Origin: Corynebacterium terpenotabidum Y-11
GTDB taxonomy: Bacteria > Actinomycetota > Actinomycetes > Mycobacteriales > Mycobacteriaceae
Length of the DNA stretch: 64,000 nt
Direction of reading: 5' to 3'
Assembly (NCBI RefSeq): GCF_000418365.1
Contig: NC_021663.1
Coordinates: 1,860,001-1,924,000, forward strand
A model generated the notes under the pieces. The model did no database searches, was not told the origin of the DNA, and was given only the letters and a program-made list of their open reading frames with translations. Positions 19,274 to 28,358 of the stretch are shown one piece after another. A program made the position numbers and the translations under genes. The number at the start of each line of letters is the position of its first letter. Position 1 is the first letter of the stretch.

Positions 19274-19939
19274 TCACAGGAAGTGTGCCGCCCCGAGCGC
19301 CATGAGCAGGACCGCGGCCAGCAGACCCGCACTCCGCGCGACGACAGTACTGTTCTCCCGCATCCGGAGGAACTGCCGACCCAGCCAACTCGCCGGACGC
19401 AGCCGGATGTACCCGACCGCCAGAGCGGTGAGCAACGGCAAGCTCAGCGCCACACCCGCGTACCCGACCATGCCGATGTACCTCGTGGCCACGCTGAAGT
19501 CACCGGCACTCATGACGAGGATGCCGGCGAAGAAGGGGCCGGAGGTGGCGGACTGGATAAGGCCGAGCAGGAACCCGGTTCCGAGAGTGGCCGGGGTGGG
19601 GGTCCGCAGTGGGACGAGGATCCGTTCGATGAGAGCGCTGTTGTCCCCGTTCCCCAGCAGCGACATCATGCCGATGAGCCACCCGGTCGCCACCAGCAGT
19701 ATGCCGAACACCGGCGAGTCGACGAAGGTGGCGACCGCGTCCCCGATACCGTCGAAGACGAGGAGGGACGCCAGGGCGAGGACCAGCACCCCCAACCAGT
19801 CCCCCACCACGAGCAGGGTGGCGATCCGGGCGTAGGCGCCGCGGCGTCCACCCGCGGACGCGGTCGGCAGCATGACGCCGACAGCGACGATGACACCGAT
19901 CAACAGAACGTTGAGCGTGTCGATCAGGGCATAGGACAT
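19274..19939 (-). CDS. Polytopic membrane protein, GAP/LysE-like
   Basis: This protein of about 221 residues has six predicted membrane segments (for example LIGVIVAVGVMLPTASAGG, LGVLVLALASLLVF, VFGILLVATGWLIGMMSLLG and the C-terminal AGLLAAVLLMALGAAHFL). The pattern resembles the GAP/LysE-type small transporter superfamily, including a Gly-rich LLGLIQSATSGPFFAG segment, but I do not recognise a precise family. I chose ATG 19939 (MSYALIDTLN) over 19981 because the upstream residues are polar and Cys-rich. It lies upstream of entA on the same strand with the iron box between. Export of a siderophore precursor is a possible role but not shown. Confidence 0.6.
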   Translation of the reverse strand: MSYALIDTLNVLLIGVIVAVGVMLPTASAGGRRGAYARIATLLVVGDWLGVLVLALASLLVFDGIGDAVATFVDSPVFGILLVATGWLIGMMSLLGNGDNSALIERILVPLRTPTPATLGTGFLLGLIQSATSGPFFAGILVMSAGDFSVATRYIGMVGYAGVALSLPLLTALAVGYIRLRPASWLGRQFLRMRENSTVVARSAGLLAAVLLMALGAAHFL

Positions 19940-20037
19940 CACGTGCAGCACGCAGGACAGCCTACAGGGACACGCCGCCATTCCCGGTTCCGTGCCAGGA
20001 TCTCCCCAGTACCTTTCACATACTTATGCAGTCAATA

Positions 20038-20063
20038 TGCAATATTGCACCGCTCGTGCAATA
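20038..20063 (+). promoter_or_regulatory. Palindromic operator for the MMPL/TetR pair
   Basis: TATTGCAC (20043-20050) and GTGCAATA (20056-20063) form a perfect 8-bp inverted repeat with a 5-bp spacer. It overlaps a second perfect palindrome, TGCAATATTGCA (20038-20049). Three TGCAATA-type half sites therefore occur within 26 bp, 10-35 bp upstream of the transporter ATG. This is the expected place for the TetR repressor encoded at 22441. Confidence 0.7.
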
Positions 20064-20072
20064 ATCTCCGGC

Positions 20073-22448
20073 ATGGCTAAACTCCTCTACCGGATCGGAC
20101 GATCCGCATACCTCCACCGCTGGCGATTCATCGCCGTCTGGCTCATCATCCTCATCGGCGCCGGCACCGCCGCAGCCACGCTGATGAGGAGCACCTCCGA
20201 ATCCATGACCATCCCCGGCATGCAGTCGCTGGAGACCAATGACAAGGTCATGGAGATCTTCGGCGGCTCAGATGCACTCAACGCCCCCAGCGGAACTGTC
20301 GTCGTCCGGGCACCGGAAGGCAAGACGCTCAGCGACTCTGACGTCAAGGCCGACCTTGACGCCCTGATCGCCGACCTCCAGAGCAGCACTGCGCTCACCG
20401 CGACGGACGAGATCGTCGACCCGGTGACCGCCGCCGCTGGCATGGAACAGCAGTTCACCGAAGCCAAGACTCCGCAGCTCGAAGCCCAGGGCCTCAGCGA
20501 CAAGGAGATCGAGGCCGCACTCGCCGCCGACCTGGCCGACCTGTCGCCACTCAGCGAGGACGGCCGTACCGGCACCTTCACCATCCTCTTCAACGGCGAG
20601 AGCACGATGGACATCGAGGCCGACGACATCACCGCCGTCACCGACCTCATCGACGACGCCACCACCGACAATCTCGACATCTCCTATGCCGGCAATGCGT
20701 TCCAGACCACCGAGGTCGGCGGCACCGCCGAGATCATCGGCATCATCGTCGCCGCTCTGATCCTCATCGTGACCTTCGGTTCCTTCGTCGCCGCCGGCCT
20801 TCCGCTGATCAGTGCGATCGTCGGTCTCGGCATCGGCATCGCCCTCATCTACGCCGGCACCGCCTTCACCGACAGCATCAACTCCACCACCCCGACCCTC
20901 GCCTCGATGATCGGTCTGGCCGTCGGTATCGACTACGCCCTGTTCATCGTCTCCAGGTTCAGGAACGAACTCATCTCGTATGTCGGCGGCAATGACCTGG
21001 AACCGAAGGAACTGGCCCAGAAGCTCAAGGGGATCAGTCACCAGGAACGTGCCCACCTCGCCGGTCTCGCGGTCGGCAAGGCCGGTTCCGCGGTCTGCTT
21101 CGCCGGTCTCACCGTGCTCATCGCTCTGACCGCCCTGTCGATCATCAACATCCCCTTCCTCACCGCCATGGCCCTGGCCGCCGCGCTCACCGTGGCGATC
21201 GCCGTCATCGTGGCCGTCAGCTTCCTGCCCGCAGTCCTCGGCGCCTTCGGCACCAAGGTCTTCGCCGCCCGCGCTCCGTGGGTGAAGGCCCCGGACCCGG
21301 AGAACGAGAAGCCGACCATGGGCCTGAGCTGGGTCCGCATGATCCGGAAGCGTCCGGCGGTCTTCCTGATCACCGGCGGCCTCATCCTCATCCTCTTCGC
21401 GATTCCCGTCTTCCAGATGCGACTGGCCATGCCGACCGACGGCACCTCCAAGCTCGGTAGCCCGCAGCGCACCGCCTACGAGTGGATCGACGAGGGCTTC
21501 GGCCCCGGCCGCAACGCTCAGATGGTCGGTCTCGTCGAAGCCGCCGAGGGCACCTCCACCGACGATGCCGCCGCCGTCTACGGCGCAGCCGTGCAGGACA
21601 TCAGCGCGATCGACGGCGTGAAGCACGCTCAGATCATCCAGATGACCGAGGACAGCTCCGCCGCCCAGTTGCTCATCACCCCGGAGAACGGTGCCACCGA
21701 CGCCGCGACCAGCGAGACCCTGCAGGCCATCCGCGATGCTGAAGCCGCCTTTGCCGCCGAGACCGGTGCCAGCTATGAGATCACCGGCGCCACCGCGATC
21801 TACGACGACATCTCCGACCGGCTGTCCAGCGTCCTCATCCCCTACGTCGCCATCGTCGTCGTGCTCGCCTTCCTCCTCCTGATGATCGTCTTCCGCTCAC
21901 TGTGGGTGCCGCTCATCGCCGCCCTCGGTTTCGCCCTGTCGGTCGCCGCGACCTTCGGCGTCACCGTGGGGATCTGGCAGGAAGGCTGGTTCGGGATCAC
22001 CAATGACCCGCAGCCGCTGCTGTCGTTCCTGCCGATCATGCTCATCGGTATCGTCTTCGGTCTCGCGATGGACTACCAGGTCTTCCTCGTGACCCGGATG
22101 CGCGAGGGATACGTCCACGGCAAGACCGCCGGTGACGCCGTCTCCAACGGCTTCAAGCACGGTGCCCGCGTGGTCACCGCCGCCGCACTGATCATGATGT
22201 CGGTCTTCGCCGCCTTCATCCTCATGGACGAACAGCTCATCAAGGTGATGGGCTCGGCCCTGGCCCTGGCCGTGTTCTTCGACGCCTTTATCGTCCGCAT
22301 GACGATCGTCCCCGCGACGTTGTTCCTGCTCGGTGACCGGGCCTGGACCCTACCGGCGTGGCTCGACAAGATCATCCCCAAGGTCGATGTCGAGGGCGAG
22401 GGCCTGGTGGGCATGACCGCCCCCGAGGCGGAGAAGTCCAGTGTCTAA
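20073..22448 (+). CDS. MMPL-family RND transporter
   Basis: This 791-residue inner-membrane transporter has the MMPL layout. TM1 (about 14-36) is followed by a large extracytoplasmic loop, a block of five helices with the conserved GIDYALFIVSRFRNEL segment, a second extracytoplasmic loop and a matching second helix block with FGLAMDYQVFLVTRMREGY. Members export lipids, mycolate carriers or drugs. The substrate cannot be read from sequence. The ATG at 20073 (MAKLLYRIGRSAYLHRW) is the normal family start, since upstream codons lie within the palindromic operator. A tetR gene overlaps its 3' end by 8 bp, suggesting an inducible efflux system rather than a housekeeping MmpL3. Confidence 0.9.
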   Translation: MAKLLYRIGRSAYLHRWRFIAVWLIILIGAGTAAATLMRSTSESMTIPGMQSLETNDKVMEIFGGSDALNAPSGTVVVRAPEGKTLSDSDVKADLDALIADLQSSTALTATDEIVDPVTAAAGMEQQFTEAKTPQLEAQGLSDKEIEAALAADLADLSPLSEDGRTGTFTILFNGESTMDIEADDITAVTDLIDDATTDNLDISYAGNAFQTTEVGGTAEIIGIIVAALILIVTFGSFVAAGLPLISAIVGLGIGIALIYAGTAFTDSINSTTPTLASMIGLAVGIDYALFIVSRFRNELISYVGGNDLEPKELAQKLKGISHQERAHLAGLAVGKAGSAVCFAGLTVLIALTALSIINIPFLTAMALAAALTVAIAVIVAVSFLPAVLGAFGTKVFAARAPWVKAPDPENEKPTMGLSWVRMIRKRPAVFLITGGLILILFAIPVFQMRLAMPTDGTSKLGSPQRTAYEWIDEGFGPGRNAQMVGLVEAAEGTSTDDAAAVYGAAVQDISAIDGVKHAQIIQMTEDSSAAQLLITPENGATDAATSETLQAIRDAEAAFAAETGASYEITGATAIYDDISDRLSSVLIPYVAIVVVLAFLLLMIVFRSLWVPLIAALGFALSVAATFGVTVGIWQEGWFGITNDPQPLLSFLPIMLIGIVFGLAMDYQVFLVTRMREGYVHGKTAGDAVSNGFKHGARVVTAAALIMMSVFAAFILMDEQLIKVMGSALALAVFFDAFIVRMTIVPATLFLLGDRAWTLPAWLDKIIPKVDVEGEGLVGMTAPEAEKSSV

Positions 22449-23124
22449 CACCCCGTCGTCCCTCCGGGAGCAGAAGAAGGAGGAGACCCGGCGCGCACTC
22501 GCCCGGGCCGCTGCCGAGCTGTTGCTCTCCGAAGGAAGTGACGGAATGACCGTGGCCGCGATCGCCGGCCGAGCCGGCGTCTCCACGCGGACCTTCCACA
22601 ACTACTTCCCCCGCCGTGAGGACGCCCTGCTCACCTTCATCGAGCACACGCTCGGGGAATGGCGGGCACAGGTGGAACAGTCCCCGGACGGTGAACACCC
22701 GTTGGACACCATGCACCGGATCATCGCCGGGCGGCTCGGCGCCGGTCCGGACGCCGGACCTGAGGATCCGACCGACCCGCTCGACCCCGGTTCCCTGCTC
22801 AACCTCATGTCCATCGGGGACCACCTCAGGATGACGACAGGACCGGCGGACAAACAGCGGGTTCTGCACCTGACGGACGGACTCCTGGAAACTCTGTACC
22901 GCCGCCCGGGGCATTCCCTGACCCGCCAGGCGATGTCACTGCTCATGTTCTCCTCCCTCGCCGCCGGCGCCATCGCCGTGGAGGCCGACCATCGGGCCGC
23001 CGCTCGCGGCGACGGTGGGCAGGTCCGGCGCCCGTGGCTGTCCCGGGGCGCCGGGGACGACCGGAGTTCCGCAGAAGTCCTCGACGAGGGATTCGATCTG
23101 CTGCGCTCGGGCTTCTCCGAGTAG
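22441..23124 (+). CDS. TetR-family transcriptional regulator
   Basis: This 227-residue protein has an N-terminal TetR helix-turn-helix (AAIAGRAGVSTRTFHNYFPRREDALL) and a long variable ligand-binding domain. The GTG start overlaps the stop of the MMPL gene (GTGTCTAA), so the two are co-translated. It probably represses its own operon through the 20038-20063 palindromes. The inducer is unknown. Confidence 0.88.
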   Translation: MSNTPSSLREQKKEETRRALARAAAELLLSEGSDGMTVAAIAGRAGVSTRTFHNYFPRREDALLTFIEHTLGEWRAQVEQSPDGEHPLDTMHRIIAGRLGAGPDAGPEDPTDPLDPGSLLNLMSIGDHLRMTTGPADKQRVLHLTDGLLETLYRRPGHSLTRQAMSLLMFSSLAAGAIAVEADHRAAARGDGGQVRRPWLSRGAGDDRSSAEVLDEGFDLLRSGFSE

Positions 23125-23213
23125 ACGCACAACCCTCCTATTCTCCGGGAGCGGAACGGCCCATGACCGGTTCCCCACCCCGCACCTGCGGTGTAACCTC
23201 ACTGAGGTACACA

Positions 23214-23336
23214 TTCTCAGGGCGGGGTGGAATTCCCCACCGGCGGTGAAAGCCCGCGAGCGCCACCTTCACCAGGTGGGTCCAGCAGATCCGGTGTGAT
23301 TCCGGAGCCGACGGTCACAGTCCGGACGGGAGAGAA
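23214..23336 (+). ncRNA. FMN riboswitch (RFN element)
   Basis: The sequence carries the conserved RFN blocks in order: AGGGCGGGG, the GGCGGTGAAAGCCCGCGAGC stretch, CCGGTGTGATTCCGGAGCCGACGGT and AGTCCGGACGGGAGA. P1 can form between TTCTC (23214-23218) and GAGAA (23332-23336). It lies 15 bp before the ribM ATG. Downstream, GGACAT (23343-23348) and ATGTCC (23352-23357) can form a hairpin that contains the start codon, which fits translational control. Confidence 0.95.
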
Positions 23337-23351
23337 AGGGCTGGACATCTC

Positions 23352-24137
23352 ATGTCCGGATCATTGATCACCTCACTGCTTGACGCGCAGTGGACCATCG
23401 GAGACACCTCCATCCTCTGGCGCGAGATCATCGGCAACGGTTTCGGCATCGCCTCCGCAGTCGGCGGCATGCGCCGCGTCATCTGGGCCTGGCCGGTGGG
23501 GATCATCGGCAATATCCTGTTGTTCACGGTCTTCCTCGGTGGCGTCTTCCACACCCCGCAGGACCTCGACCTCTACGGCCAGGCCGGTCGTCAGGTGATG
23601 TTCCTCATCGTCAGCAGCTACGGCTGGTGGCAGTGGCACCGGGCAAAGACCGCCGGACTGCGCGAACCTGCCCAGGCCGATCCATCCCGGTCGATCCTCT
23701 CGGAACCGGCGGACACCTACGAAGCGGTTCAACCGCACTGGGCATCTGCCAGGGAGCGGGTGTTCATGGCCGTCGTCGCCGTCGTGGGGACCTGCGGTTT
23801 CGCCTGGTTGTTCTCCGCCCTGGGCTCGTGGGGCCCCTGGTCGGATGCCTGGATCTTCACCGGATCCCTGCTCGCCACCCTCGGCATGGCCCGCGGCTGG
23901 ACCGAGTTCTGGCTGATCTGGATCGCCGTGGACCTGGTGGGCGTCCCCCTGCTGTTCTCCGCCGGCTACTACCCCAGCGCCCTGCTGTACCTCATCTACG
24001 CCGTCTTCGTGATCTGGGGCTTCGTCGTATGGCTCAAGGTCCAGCGTGAGACTCAGGCCCGCGCCCGCGTGGAGGGACCGCCGACGGCCGCCGACACCAC
24101 CGGCCAGCGCACGGTACGCACCGCTCAGCGGCACTGA
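23352..24137 (+). CDS. ribM: Riboflavin transporter RibM (PnuX)
   Basis: This 261-residue PnuC-fold membrane protein has paired hydrophobic segments, for example VIWAWPVGIIGNILLFTVFL, VFMAVVAVVGTCGFAWLFSA and GYYPSALLYLIYAVFVIWGF, and the family motif GRQVMFLIVSSYGWWQWHR. PnuC proteins take up nicotinamide riboside. The RibM/PnuX branch, described in C. glutamicum and Streptomyces, takes up riboflavin, and the FMN riboswitch directly upstream identifies this one as RibM. The central loop (about 105-135) and the C-terminal tail are hydrophilic. The gene is monocistronic, with about 165 bp to the next gene. Confidence 0.93.
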   Translation: MSGSLITSLLDAQWTIGDTSILWREIIGNGFGIASAVGGMRRVIWAWPVGIIGNILLFTVFLGGVFHTPQDLDLYGQAGRQVMFLIVSSYGWWQWHRAKTAGLREPAQADPSRSILSEPADTYEAVQPHWASARERVFMAVVAVVGTCGFAWLFSALGSWGPWSDAWIFTGSLLATLGMARGWTEFWLIWIAVDLVGVPLLFSAGYYPSALLYLIYAVFVIWGFVVWLKVQRETQARARVEGPPTAADTTGQRTVRTAQRH

Positions 24138-24304
24138 CCGGCTCCGCTCGCGTCCCCGGTGTACTGGATATGTCGCTGACACTGCCGTAGGGTGCTGGAA
24201 GAAGAACGGTCGGTTCTGGAGGTCACCGTGGCGTCGACGACACGTCACCGCCACGTCACTACCCTGACCCCCACTGACCGTGACCTTGAGGAGGAAGCAC
24301 CACT

Positions 24305-25195
24305 GTGACAACCATGCGAAGCGCCGGCGACAGCGACCTTGCGGTGACGACCGACGATTCCGCGGCCGAGCGGCCAGTCCAGTCCACGGTGCAACTCAGC
24401 GGCATCCCGGTCCGTATCCTCAACTACCTGGTCAAGCCCCGGTGGTGGTTCGAGTTGGCGATGATCTACGGTATCTACGCCGTCTACTCTCTGATCCGCA
24501 ACAGTGTGCACAATGTCGAGCAGACCGCGTTCCGCAACGGCGCACACATCCTGAACTTCGAGGACAACTGGGGTCTCGCCTGGGAGCGTGGTCTCAACAC
24601 CTTCCTGGACAACACCCCCTCCGCCGCCGCCGTCTGCGCGGTGGTCTACGCCTCCCTGCATTTCGTGGTGACGCCGGGGACCCTGGTCTGGATGTACATC
24701 TGCCATCACCGGCAGTACCGGTTCGCCAGCACTGTCCTCATCTTCACCACCTGTCTGGCCCTGATCGGTTTCTACGCACTGCCGACCGCCCCGCCACGGA
24801 TGTTCGGGACCGAAGGCTTTGTCGACATCATGGCGAAGACCGGATCCTGGGGCTGGTGGCCCGAGTCCGGCACCCCGGCCTCGGACAACATCTCCAACCA
24901 GTTCGCCGCGATGCCTTCCCTCCACTGCGCCTGGGCGACCTTCTGCGGCATCGTCATTGTGATGTACACGAAGAAGCAGATCGTGCGTGTCCTCGGTGCG
25001 CTCTACCCGCTGCTCACCTACATCGTGGTGATGGGCACCGCCAACCACTACCTGCTCGACGTCGTCGGCGGTCTGGTCACCCTGGCGGCCGGTTTCCTCC
25101 TCGCCTGGCTGCTGCGGATGGCCTGGCGTACCTACCTGGCAGGGCACCTGGATCCGCGGATCGTCGACCAGCTCACCGAGAAGGGCGCCGCGTAG
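24305..25195 (+). CDS. PAP2-superfamily membrane phosphatase
   Basis: This 296-residue polytopic protein has the three phosphatase motifs in order. Motif I is represented by LPTAPPRMFG, motif II is AAMPSLHCAW and motif III is GTANHYLLDVVGG. The layout resembles the inositolphosphoryl-transferase/Aur1-like PAP2 branch. The catalytic His residues are those in SLH and NHY. It likely acts on a lipid phosphate or polyprenyl phosphate at the membrane. The start is GTG with a very good GAGGAGGAAG ribosome-binding site. Its last 23 bp overlap the 3' end of the convergent hydrolase gene. Confidence 0.85.
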   Translation: MTTMRSAGDSDLAVTTDDSAAERPVQSTVQLSGIPVRILNYLVKPRWWFELAMIYGIYAVYSLIRNSVHNVEQTAFRNGAHILNFEDNWGLAWERGLNTFLDNTPSAAAVCAVVYASLHFVVTPGTLVWMYICHHRQYRFASTVLIFTTCLALIGFYALPTAPPRMFGTEGFVDIMAKTGSWGWWPESGTPASDNISNQFAAMPSLHCAWATFCGIVIVMYTKKQIVRVLGALYPLLTYIVVMGTANHYLLDVVGGLVTLAAGFLLAWLLRMAWRTYLAGHLDPRIVDQLTEKGAA

Positions 25196-26309
25196 CGGAC
25201 AGCTGCCGCGCCTCCTCCAGTGCCGACCGGATACCCCTCCGGTCGGCATCACTGATTCCGCTGACCTCCGGGGGGACGAAGGCGGCGTCCCGCGTCTTGT
25301 CAACGAGGACGGCGCGCACCCCCTCCGCGAAGTTCGGGGTCTTGCGTATCCACGACCCCACGGTGAGTTCGGCGTCCAGGGCCTCACGCAGTGAGTGCCC
25401 GGCAGAATAGGCGAGCAGCTGCGCCATCGCCTCGAGCGACAGTGGATTCGCCGGGGCGAGCAGTTCCCGGGTCAGGTCACCGACCTGATCAGTTGCCGCA
25501 GCGATCCGGGCGCTGATCTCCGCCCAGTCTCCACCGGCATACAGTTCCTCGATCCGCGCCGCCATCCCCGCCAGTACGGATTCCGGAGGCTGCGCGGTGG
25601 ACGCATCCTCGGCCGCCAGCGCCGCATCCAGCCCCTCGGTGAGCAGCCGGTCGGTGAACCCCGGGGCATCCGTGGTGAGATGTGTCGCCAGTCCGGTCCA
25701 CAACAGATCACCGGGGGTCAGTCGGTAGGCCGTCGTCGCCAGCCACAGACCGAGTGCCGTCGTCGGACGCCCCGAAGCACTCAGCGCGGGGAGATGGGTG
25801 AAGGTGTGGGAGATACCGACATCCGTGACGAAGCCGATCGCCGCCTCCGGCATGGACGCCCAGGCCTTCTCCGTGATGACCCGGTAGGTCGCGTGCATGG
25901 ACATTCCCAGCCCGCCACCCATGGTGATGCCGTCGAGGAGGGCGACCACGGGCAGCGGGAACGTGGCGAGCGCCTCGTTGACGTCATACTCCTCCCGGAA
26001 GTAGGTGTCCCCGGCGGCGGAATCCCCGGCGAGATCGTGGTCCCGGATCACGCGGACGTCTCCGCCGGCGCAGTACGCCTTCGGGAGTGCCGACCGGATA
26101 AGCACCTGACGGACGCTGAGGTCGGAGGCGAAGGTGTCGAGGGCCGTACCGATCCTGCGGATCATGTCCAGGTCCAGAGCGTTCAGCGCAGCGGGACGGT
26201 CGAGGGTGATGACTCCCGTCGTCCCCGGTCCGGAACCGAGAACCTCGGCGGTGACGGTGGGGACGGCGGCGGCGCCGTCAGGAGTGTTCGTCGGGGAGAT
26301 GTCTGCCAT
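25173..26309 (-). CDS. 3-hydroxyisobutyryl-CoA hydrolase (enoyl-CoA hydratase/isomerase family)
   Basis: This 378-residue crotonase-fold protein has features of the HIBCH branch: KAYCAGGDVRVI (oxyanion hole), DGITMGGGLGMSMH, and the catalytic Glu/Asp pair in MPEAAIGFVTDVG. The C-terminal extension is longer than that of ordinary enoyl-CoA hydratases. The known reaction is hydrolysis of 3-hydroxyisobutyryl-CoA in valine breakdown. Two starts are possible, ATG 26318 (MGGMADIS) or ATG 26309 (MADIS). Upstream frame continues only as a shadow. It is divergent from the acyl-CoA synthetase with about 175 bp between. Confidence 0.85.
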   Translation of the reverse strand: MADISPTNTPDGAAAVPTVTAEVLGSGPGTTGVITLDRPAALNALDLDMIRRIGTALDTFASDLSVRQVLIRSALPKAYCAGGDVRVIRDHDLAGDSAAGDTYFREEYDVNEALATFPLPVVALLDGITMGGGLGMSMHATYRVITEKAWASMPEAAIGFVTDVGISHTFTHLPALSASGRPTTALGLWLATTAYRLTPGDLLWTGLATHLTTDAPGFTDRLLTEGLDAALAAEDASTAQPPESVLAGMAARIEELYAGGDWAEISARIAAATDQVGDLTRELLAPANPLSLEAMAQLLAYSAGHSLREALDAELTVGSWIRKTPNFAEGVRAVLVDKTRDAAFVPPEVSGISDADRRGIRSALEEARQLSATRRPSR

Positions 26310-26483
26310 ACCGCCCATGGTGACACAGCACGACCACCCACGGCGTCCGGGCACGTTACCGACGCCCCCATGTGAATAACGTGAACCTGTGTTCCGCGAC
26401 ACATTTTCTTTGTTAAAGTGAACCACGTCACCCCGGCACGGCAGAGTTCTGCTGTCCGGTCCAGCCTCACGAAGGGACACTTG

Positions 26484-28352
26484 ATGACCACCGCCCCGGC
26501 CACCCGACCGACGACCGTCCCCCTCGACCCGGAGGTGAGGTCCGTCGGCCACATGCTCCGCCGTCGTGTCGCCGCCACACCCGACCGCCGCGCCTTCAGC
26601 TTCCCTCTCCCCAACGGGTCCTGGGACGTCATCACCTGGGAGCAGCTCGGCATCCGGGCTGCCGAGATCGGTGCGGGACTGATCAGCCTCGGGGTGACCC
26701 CCGGGCAACGGGTGGCCATCGCCTCGAGTACCCGGATCGAGTGGGTGTTGGCGAATTACGGCATCATGGACGCCTCCGCAGCCACCGTCACCGTCTACCC
26801 CACCACCATCGCCGAGGATGTCCGGTTCATTCTCGACGACTCGGATTCCACCGTCGTCTTTGTCGAGGACGCCGACCAACTCGCCAAGATCACCGCTCTG
26901 CGCGACGAGCTGCCGAAGGTCACACATGTCGTACTGATGGCCGGTGATCTCCCCTCCGGTGCCGATACCTCATGGATCCTCACCTTCGATGCCCTCCGTC
27001 ACCGTGGCGTAGAGCTGCTGCGGGAATCTCCGGCCGTTATCGACCAGCGGGTGGACAGCACCCGCCTGGAGCACCTCGCCACCCTCATCTACACCTCCGG
27101 CACGACGGGACGACCCAAGGGCGTACGCCTGCCACACCGGGTGTGGGTCTTCGAGGCCTTTGCCGCGGAAGTCACCGTGAACGAGTGCGCCGAGCCGCTG
27201 CTGACCATCGATGACAAGCAGTTCCTGTGGCTCCCCCTCGCCCACGTCATGGGCAAGCTGTTCCTGGTGTTTCCCCTGCACTTCGGATTCGAGACCGCGG
27301 TCGACGGCCGGATCGACAAGATCGTGGAGAATCTCGCGGTGGTGAAGCCGACGTTCATGGCCTCGGCACCCCGCATCTTCGAGAAGGCCTACAACGGCGT
27401 GGAGGCCACGATGGTGGCCACCGGCGGCATCACCGAGAAGCTCTACCGTTCCGCCGTGAAGAACTGCGGGAAGGTCTTCGACGCCGACAACGGGGTAGGG
27501 CACGCCGGACCATGGACCCGCATGATGGCGAGGGTGGGCGACAAGCTGGTCATGTCGAAGATCCGGCAACGTTTCGGCGGCAACGCCCGCTGGTTCCTCT
27601 CGGGGTCGGCCGCACTCAACCCCAAGATCGCCCGCTGGTTCGGCGCGGTGGGGATGCCGGTCCTGGAAGGCTACGGACTCACCGAATCCAGTGCCGGTTC
27701 CTGCCTGACCACCCCGGAGACCTACCGGACCGGCTACGTGGGACGTCCGCTGGCGGGGATGGAGGTGCGCACCGCGGACGACGGCGAGATCCTGCTGCGC
27801 GGTCCAGCGATCATGGACGGCTACCACAACAACCCGGAAGCCACCGCGGAGGTTCTCACCGCGGACGGCTGGTTCCACACCGGGGACATCGGCGAGATCG
27901 ACGAGCTGGGCCGGGTGCGGATCACCGACCGGAAGAAGGAACTGTTCAAGACCTCGAACGGCAAGTACGTGGCCCCCGCGCTGATCGAATCAACCTTCAA
28001 GGGGTTGTGCCCGCTGGTCAGCCAGATGATGGTCGTCGGCAACGGACGGAAGTACGCGTCCGCCCTGGTCACCCTCGACGAGGACGCCGCGACGGCCTGG
28101 GCAGAAAAGGCCGGTCTCAGTGGAACCTACCGGGAGATCATCGACACACCGCAGGTCCACGGTGTGATGCAGGGCTACATCGACGAACTCAATGAAGGCC
28201 TCAACCGCTGGGAGCAGATCAAGACCTTCACCATCCTCGACCGCGACCTGACTGTCGAGCAGCAGGAGATCACCCCGTCGCTGAAACTGCGCCGCAAGGT
28301 CGTTGCCCAGCATTTCGCCGATCAGGTGGAGGCGATGTACCCGGAAGAGTGA
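26484..28352 (+). CDS. fadD: Long-chain fatty-acyl-CoA synthetase (AMP-forming, FadD15-like)
   Basis: This 622-residue ANL-superfamily enzyme activates fatty acids as acyl-AMP and then acyl-CoA. Motifs are the P-loop YTSGTTGRPKGVRLPH, the GYGLTESSAG acyl-binding segment, the TGDIGEIDELG motif with DRKKELFKTSNGKY, and the C-terminal LKLRRKVV bearing the catalytic Lys region. Length fits the FadD15 type. ATG 26484 (MTTAPATRP) has GAAGGGACA upstream. An earlier in-frame ATG at 26418 overlaps the likely -10 region TTGTTAAAGT and is rejected. Confidence 0.92.
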   Translation: MTTAPATRPTTVPLDPEVRSVGHMLRRRVAATPDRRAFSFPLPNGSWDVITWEQLGIRAAEIGAGLISLGVTPGQRVAIASSTRIEWVLANYGIMDASAATVTVYPTTIAEDVRFILDDSDSTVVFVEDADQLAKITALRDELPKVTHVVLMAGDLPSGADTSWILTFDALRHRGVELLRESPAVIDQRVDSTRLEHLATLIYTSGTTGRPKGVRLPHRVWVFEAFAAEVTVNECAEPLLTIDDKQFLWLPLAHVMGKLFLVFPLHFGFETAVDGRIDKIVENLAVVKPTFMASAPRIFEKAYNGVEATMVATGGITEKLYRSAVKNCGKVFDADNGVGHAGPWTRMMARVGDKLVMSKIRQRFGGNARWFLSGSAALNPKIARWFGAVGMPVLEGYGLTESSAGSCLTTPETYRTGYVGRPLAGMEVRTADDGEILLRGPAIMDGYHNNPEATAEVLTADGWFHTGDIGEIDELGRVRITDRKKELFKTSNGKYVAPALIESTFKGLCPLVSQMMVVGNGRKYASALVTLDEDAATAWAEKAGLSGTYREIIDTPQVHGVMQGYIDELNEGLNRWEQIKTFTILDRDLTVEQQEITPSLKLRRKVVAQHFADQVEAMYPEE

Positions 28353-28358
28353 CCGGGG

